Assembly: GCF_000717345.1 (NCBI RefSeq)
Contig: NZ_JNZA01000014.1
Location: 1-64,000, forward strand
Reading direction: 5' to 3'
Origin: Streptomyces lydicus
GTDB lineage: Bacteria > Actinomycetota > Actinomycetes > Streptomycetales > Streptomycetaceae
Length of the DNA: 64,000 nucleotides
The notes below the pieces were generated by a model. It ran no database searches and was not told the DNA's origin. It saw nothing but the letters and a program-made list of their open reading frames with translations. Every line of letters starts with the position of its first letter. Within the stretch, counting starts at the first letter, position 1. Of the stretch, positions 60,496 to 64,000 are shown piece by piece. A program made the position numbers and the translations under genes.

Positions 60496-61206
60496 TCAGA
60501 CGTCCGCGCCGTCCCCGCCGTCCGGCCCGCCGGTCATCCGGTATCCGGCGCCCGGCACGGTCTCGATCAGCGGCGGGTCGCCGAGCTTGGCGCGCAGCGT
60601 GCCGAGCGTGACGCGGACGGCATTGGTGCGGTAGCTGGTGTGCTCCTCCCACACCTCCTCGATCAGGTCGTCCCCGCTGACCACCGCGCCCCGCGCGCGC
60701 AGCAGTACCTCCAGCACGCCCAACTCCGTGTGCGACAGGGCCAGCGGCCGGCCGTCGCGGGCCGCCAGCCCGCGGGCGGTGTCGACGGTGACGCCGGCGT
60801 GCGCGATGACCGGGGCCGGGACGGGCCGGGGCCGCCGGCCCAGCGCCAGGACCCGGGCGAGCAACTCCTCGTGCGTGAAAGGCTTGGTGAGGTAGTCATC
60901 GGCACCCAGCCCCAGTCCCAGCCCCGGGGCGTCGGGCCGTTGGTGGACCGTGCCGGGGGAGGTCAGCATCAGTACCCGGGTCAGCAGCCGCTGGCCGATC
61001 ACCTGCCGGCAGACCTCGTCGCCGTGCAGGCCGGGCAGATCGCGGTCCAGGACGAGCACGTCGTACCCGCCGAGCCGTAGTTTCGCCAGCGCCTCACGGC
61101 CGTCACGGGCGGTCTCCGCCGTGACCGCGTCGCGGCGCAGCCCCGCGCCGATCGCCTCCGCGAGGGACTCCTCGTCCTTCACCACCAGAACGCGCATGGG
61201 GTCCAT
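60496..61206 (-). CDS. OmpR-family response regulator (orphan)
   Basis: 236 residues. The receiver domain has phosphoacceptor Asp in LVLDRDLPGLHG, Thr in LMLTSPG and Lys in DDYLTKPF. A winged-helix DNA-binding domain (LSHTELGVLEVLLRARGAVVS; VRVTLGTLRAKLG) follows. The acidic pair that binds Mg reads VVKDEE, so the first acidic residue is Lys. No sensor kinase is adjacent. ATG 61206 and ATG 61197 (MRVLVV) are both possible starts. It may be co-transcribed with the OpuCA-like gene. Confidence 0.87.
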   Translation of the reverse strand: MDPMRVLVVKDEESLAEAIGAGLRRDAVTAETARDGREALAKLRLGGYDVLVLDRDLPGLHGDEVCRQVIGQRLLTRVLMLTSPGTVHQRPDAPGLGLGLGADDYLTKPFTHEELLARVLALGRRPRPVPAPVIAHAGVTVDTARGLAARDGRPLALSHTELGVLEVLLRARGAVVSGDDLIEEVWEEHTSYRTNAVRVTLGTLRAKLGDPPLIETVPGAGYRMTGGPDGGDGADV

Positions 61207-61415
61207 ATGTACCCGAGGAGCACCTTTCTTCGAGGGAGGCGCCCGGGCCGAACCGCCGTCGCCGGCCGGGCCCCGGCGGGTCCGGCCGGGTCCGCCCGGC
61301 GGGGCCGTACGAGTTGCTTCCGCCGCACCGCCTCTCCTCCTGCCGCGTCCGGCCGCACCGGCGTGCTTACGATCCACTTCGGCCACCGGTCGGACGGGTG
61401 GAAGGGAACGCCACG

Positions 61416-62357
61416 ATGAGAGCCGTAGCAGTCAGCGCATTCGGTGAACGGCCGCAGCTCATGGAACTGCCACAGCCCGAACCAGGGCCCGGGGAGGTTC
61501 TGGTGCGGCTGTCCGCAGCCGGACTCAACCCCATCGACTGGAAGCTCGCCGACGGCATGTTCGGTGACGCCGTCCCGGCGTCCTTCCCCCTCGTGCTGGG
61601 GTCGGACGGGGCGGGCGAGGTGCTCGCGATCGGCCCCGGCGTACGGCGGTTCACCGTCGGCGACGCGGTGTTCGGCCAGTTCCAGCGCCCGCAGCACGGC
61701 GGCGGCTCGTACTGCGAACTCGCCCTCGCCGACGAGGACCGCATCGCGCACGCCGCGCGCAGCGTCACCTACGCGACCTCCGCCGCGCTGCCGACCGCCG
61801 GCATGACCGCGTACAACCTGGTCGAGGAGACCCGGATCAGCGAGGGCAAGCGGGTGCTGATCGTCGGCGCGACCGGCGGCGTCGGCACCTTCGCCACCCA
61901 GCTCGCGGCCGGCCGCGGCGCCGAGGTGATCGCCACCTCCCGCCCGGGCATGGCGGAGCTCATGCGGAATCTGGGCGCCGCGGAGACCGTCGACCACACC
62001 GCGGGGCCGGTCGCCGACCAGGTCCTCGCGGCCCATCCGGACGGCGTGGACGTGCTGATCGACATGGCCGGCGGACCCGGGGAGTTCGCCGAGCTGACCC
62101 GGACCGTACGCGACGGCGGCACGGCCGTCTCGCTCATCGGCTCGGCCGACGCGGACGAGCTGACCGAGAGCAACCTGCGCGGCTTCAACTTCGTCAACCG
62201 CCCCTCGCCGCAGCTCCTGGAGATCCTCGCCGGCCATGTCGACGCGGGCCGGCTCACCGTCCTCGTCGGCCGCGAGGTCGCCCTGGAGGAGGCGCCGGAA
62301 GCGCTGGAGGCCAGCCGCACCGGACGGGCGCAGGGGAAGACCGTCCTCGACATCTGA
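61416..62357 (+). CDS. NADP-dependent quinone oxidoreductase-like MDR protein
   Basis: 313 residues, zinc-independent medium-chain reductase. A GroES-like domain (VRLSAAGLNPIDWKLADGMF) precedes a Rossmann domain (VLIVGATGGVGTFATQLAAG). It is similar in type to, but clearly distinct from, the protein at 8782. ATG 61416 has GGAAGGGA seven bases upstream. It is divergent from the response regulator gene and convergent with a membrane-protein gene. Confidence 0.87.
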   Translation: MRAVAVSAFGERPQLMELPQPEPGPGEVLVRLSAAGLNPIDWKLADGMFGDAVPASFPLVLGSDGAGEVLAIGPGVRRFTVGDAVFGQFQRPQHGGGSYCELALADEDRIAHAARSVTYATSAALPTAGMTAYNLVEETRISEGKRVLIVGATGGVGTFATQLAAGRGAEVIATSRPGMAELMRNLGAAETVDHTAGPVADQVLAAHPDGVDVLIDMAGGPGEFAELTRTVRDGGTAVSLIGSADADELTESNLRGFNFVNRPSPQLLEILAGHVDAGRLTVLVGREVALEEAPEALEASRTGRAQGKTVLDI

Positions 62358-62380
62358 ACCGCCGTCCCGGACACCTGAAC

Positions 62381-62410
62381 CGGCCTGGACGCCCTGGGAC
62401 GTCCAGGCCG
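62381..62410. terminator. Bidirectional terminator
   Basis: CGGCCTGGACG (62381-62391) pairs perfectly with CGTCCAGGCCG (62400-62410) across 8 nt, between convergent stops. Confidence 0.8.
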
Positions 62411-62422
62411 TCCGGGCCGCCG

Positions 62423-63415
62423 TCACGGGTGGCGGCCGGCCGTCCCCGTTCGCCACGCCCGCCACGCCCGCAGGGCCGGCGGCCCCGCCGCGGCCAGCGC
62501 CGCGGTGAGCGTGCCCGCGGCGAACACCAGCCAGACGCCGGTGCGCAGCGGGCCGGTCAGGGCGTCGGCGTAGGCGTCCGCCGCGGGCCGGGAGACCATC
62601 GGGGGCAGCGCGTCCAGGGCCCGGCCGCGCGCCAGCGCGAGCGCCGCGGTCAGCAGGGCGGCGGCCGCCGCGCAGCCCGCCCCCGCCCAGATCAGTGCCC
62701 GCCGCCGGCGCCGCGCCAGCAGCAGGCCACCGCACAGCGACAGCGTGGCGGCCGGCGGCAGCAGCAGCGCCCCGTCCCGCACCGCGTCGTAGACCGCCCG
62801 GATCCGCGGCACGTCCGGGGCCCGGAGCAGCACGATCTCCACCCCGGACCGCGGCACCCGGCGGACGAGGTCCAGCCCCGTGCCGCCCTGCGACAGCTGG
62901 TGCCTGACCCGCTCCAGCACCGGGGTCAGATCGAGGGTGACCGGGGAGCGGCCGGAGGCGGCCAGGGTGCCGTCGAGGGTCCGGTGGGCGGTCCGGTGCA
63001 CCCCGTTCCACAGGGCGGGAAAGCCGCGGCCGGTGACGACCTGGCGGACCTGCTTGGCCACGAAGTCGCGGATGCCGCGGGTGAAACGGGTCCGTACGGC
63101 CGGGCGTTCGGCGGGCGCGACGGCCCTGAGCAGCCCGTCGAGCCGGACGTGCGCCATCACCCCGTCGGTCACGTCGTCGACGACGGCCTTCTGTACGGCG
63201 TCGTTCCCGGCCAGCGGCGCCACCGCCGCCACATAGCTGTCGGTCTCGGTCAGTTCGGCCCGGGCGCGGGTGGCCGCCAGGCCGAGCGGCAGCAGCAGCG
63301 CCCCCACCACGAGCAGCACCCCGCCGGCCACGGCCCGGCCGAGCCCCCGCCCCCGCGGCGGCCGCTCCCCCGCCGTCACCCGCCCGCCGGGGCGTACGGG
63401 TGCGCTCGCTGACAT
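62423..63415 (-). CDS. Integral membrane protein of unknown function
   Basis: 330 residues. The first helix follows an Arg/Pro-rich start (AVAGGVLLVVGALLLPLGLA). A soluble extracytoplasmic region of about 170 residues (TETDSYVAAVAPLAGNDAVQ; VDDVTDGVMAHVRLDGLL) precedes three more helices near the C-terminus. The pattern is a common actinomycete membrane protein with no known role. ATG 63415 has GGAAGGA upstream. Confidence 0.72.
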   Translation of the reverse strand: MSASAPVRPGGRVTAGERPPRGRGLGRAVAGGVLLVVGALLLPLGLAATRARAELTETDSYVAAVAPLAGNDAVQKAVVDDVTDGVMAHVRLDGLLRAVAPAERPAVRTRFTRGIRDFVAKQVRQVVTGRGFPALWNGVHRTAHRTLDGTLAASGRSPVTLDLTPVLERVRHQLSQGGTGLDLVRRVPRSGVEIVLLRAPDVPRIRAVYDAVRDGALLLPPAATLSLCGGLLLARRRRRALIWAGAGCAAAAALLTAALALARGRALDALPPMVSRPAADAYADALTGPLRTGVWLVFAAGTLTAALAAAGPPALRAWRAWRTGTAGRHP

Positions 63416-63525
63416 CGCGTCGTCCTTCCTGGCGGTGGACTGCGGCCACCTTCCAGGCAAGTACCGGCGCCCGCCGCACGCGACCGGGGCCGGTGCCAAC
63501 GGGTGACCCCCGCGCGGCCCGGCAG

Positions 63526-64000
63526 TCAGCCCGCGCGTGCTGCCCGGGACCGGCGGACCGCCCGCACCACGCCGGGCCCCAGCAGCGCCGCCGCCGCGGC
63601 GCCCACCGCCCACCCCGCCCAGTTGTCGCCCGCGCTCGCCGGGCGCGACTCCGGGAGGTCGTCGACATCGCCCGAGCAGGCCGCGGGGGCGTAGGACTCG
63701 TTCACGTAGACACAGGCGGTGGCGGCGGCGCGCAGGGTGCCGGGAGCGGCGGACGTGGCCGGGCCGGGGCGGTCGCCGAGGATCGCGCTGGCGGTGAACA
63801 CCTGGACGTCGTGGGCCGGCAGATCGGCGTGCCAGGTGACCTGCTGCTGCCCCATGCCGTGGCCCCGGACGAGCCCGCCGGGCGCGGTGGCGGAGGTGGT
63901 GGTGGCCGGCATCCGCTGCTCGATGCGGGCGCCCTGGACCGCGTCGGCGCCGAGGTTGTGCACGGTGACGCGGTAGTCCAGCCGGCGGCCCGACTCGGCG
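63526..64000 (-). CDS. C-terminal part of a DUF11-like surface protein (runs off the right edge)
   Basis: Only the last 158 or so residues lie in the window. The reading frame stays open to the edge (LDYRVTVHNLGADAV upstream of the first in-frame GTG), so the gene begins beyond 64000. The visible part is a DUF11/CARDB-like beta-sandwich strand set, then a Cys-containing segment and a C-terminal TM helix followed by Arg residues (VRAVRRSRAARAG). It is probably an anchored extracytoplasmic protein. Confidence 0.7.
   Translation of the reverse strand, partial: AESGRRLDYRVTVHNLGADAVQGARIEQRMPATTTSATAPGGLVRGHGMGQQQVTWHADLPAHDVQVFTASAILGDRPGPATSAAPGTLRAAATACVYVNESYAPAACSGDVDDLPESRPASAGDNWAGWAVGAAAAALLGPGVVRAVRRSRAARAG

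Noticed and set aside
61416..62357. Zinc-dependent alcohol dehydrogenase
   Set aside because: The Cys/His zinc ligands of classical ADH are missing; the sequence fits quinone-reductase-like MDR proteins.
1..64000. tRNA, rRNA, CRISPR arrays, insertion sequences, prophage or integrase genes
   Set aside because: None seen on reading: no cloverleaf T-loop motifs, no regularly spaced spacers, and no transposase or integrase proteins.

Overview
This 64-kb window is chromosomal DNA of a Streptomyces-type actinomycete (Streptomyces or a close relative). The signs are very high G+C, near-universal GC-ending codons, GGAGG-type ribosome sites mixed with apparently leaderless genes, Ser/Thr kinases, a bacterial proteasome activator (Bpa), a SARP regulator, maleylpyruvate-isomerase-type (mycothiol-linked) proteins, and many copies of the ParB site GTTTCACGTGAAAC. 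I count 15 exact and one near-exact parS sites. Because parS sites in Streptomyces cluster around oriC, the window probably lies in the origin-proximal core. oriC and dnaA are not in it. From memory, the gene order (bkd clusters, kinase pair, aspS, metG) resembles the S. coelicolor core; this was not checked by alignment.

Layout. 1-350: noncoding, with a G-rich hairpin and direct repeats. 353-4783: Lrp-type bkdR divergent from a branched-chain 2-oxoacid dehydrogenase operon (E1alpha, E1beta, E2). 5060-8687: a coupled run of MobA-like, MoeA and K+-channel genes. 8782-11567: a quinone oxidoreductase, a surface protein, a six-site parS array and bpa. 11688-15287: two divergent Ser/Thr kinases. 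15310-17621: a phosphotransferase, a PPOX protein and a NarL-type regulator. 17931-21621: a second complete E1alpha/E1beta/E2 operon. 21774-28654: a small membrane peptide, a GNAT-Nudix fusion, a GntR/MFS pair, a maleylpyruvate-isomerase-like protein, a LURP-one protein and a thioredoxin-NHL protein. 28706-34943: a minus-strand envelope and regulatory block (two DUF4232 lipoproteins, a membrane-anchored XRE protein, an NlpC/P60-like hydrolase, a SARP). 34945-43435: M18 aminopeptidase, acyl-CoA dehydrogenase, SseB-like protein, pirin, AI-2E-family transporter and a PAS/GAF/PP2C/ATPase phosphatase. 43716-49159: aspS, a GT-C-like membrane protein and metG. 49401-56481: a DHA2 exporter, a VWA protein with an acidic tail, an esterase, VanZ and a polysaccharide deacetylase. 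56719-61206: an OpuC-type compatible-solute ABC transporter whose ATPase gene is convergent, plus an OmpR-type regulator. 61416-64000: an oxidoreductase, a membrane protein and a truncated surface protein.

How the genes work together. The two bkd operons should convert branched-chain 2-oxoacids to acyl-CoA starters for branched fatty acids and polyketides. The MobA/MoeA pair serves molybdenum cofactor synthesis. The Opu genes suggest osmoprotection. aspS and metG are housekeeping genes. I see no insertion sequences, prophage, CRISPR or tRNA genes.

The most unusual signals are three. First, three parS sites lie exactly at the centre of 43-44 bp inverted repeats just downstream of stop codons, as if centromere and terminator were merged. 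Second, about eight genes have a TANNNT-like -10 hexamer placed 6-7 nt before the start codon, suggesting leaderless transcripts. Third, there is a GNAT-Nudix fusion protein.
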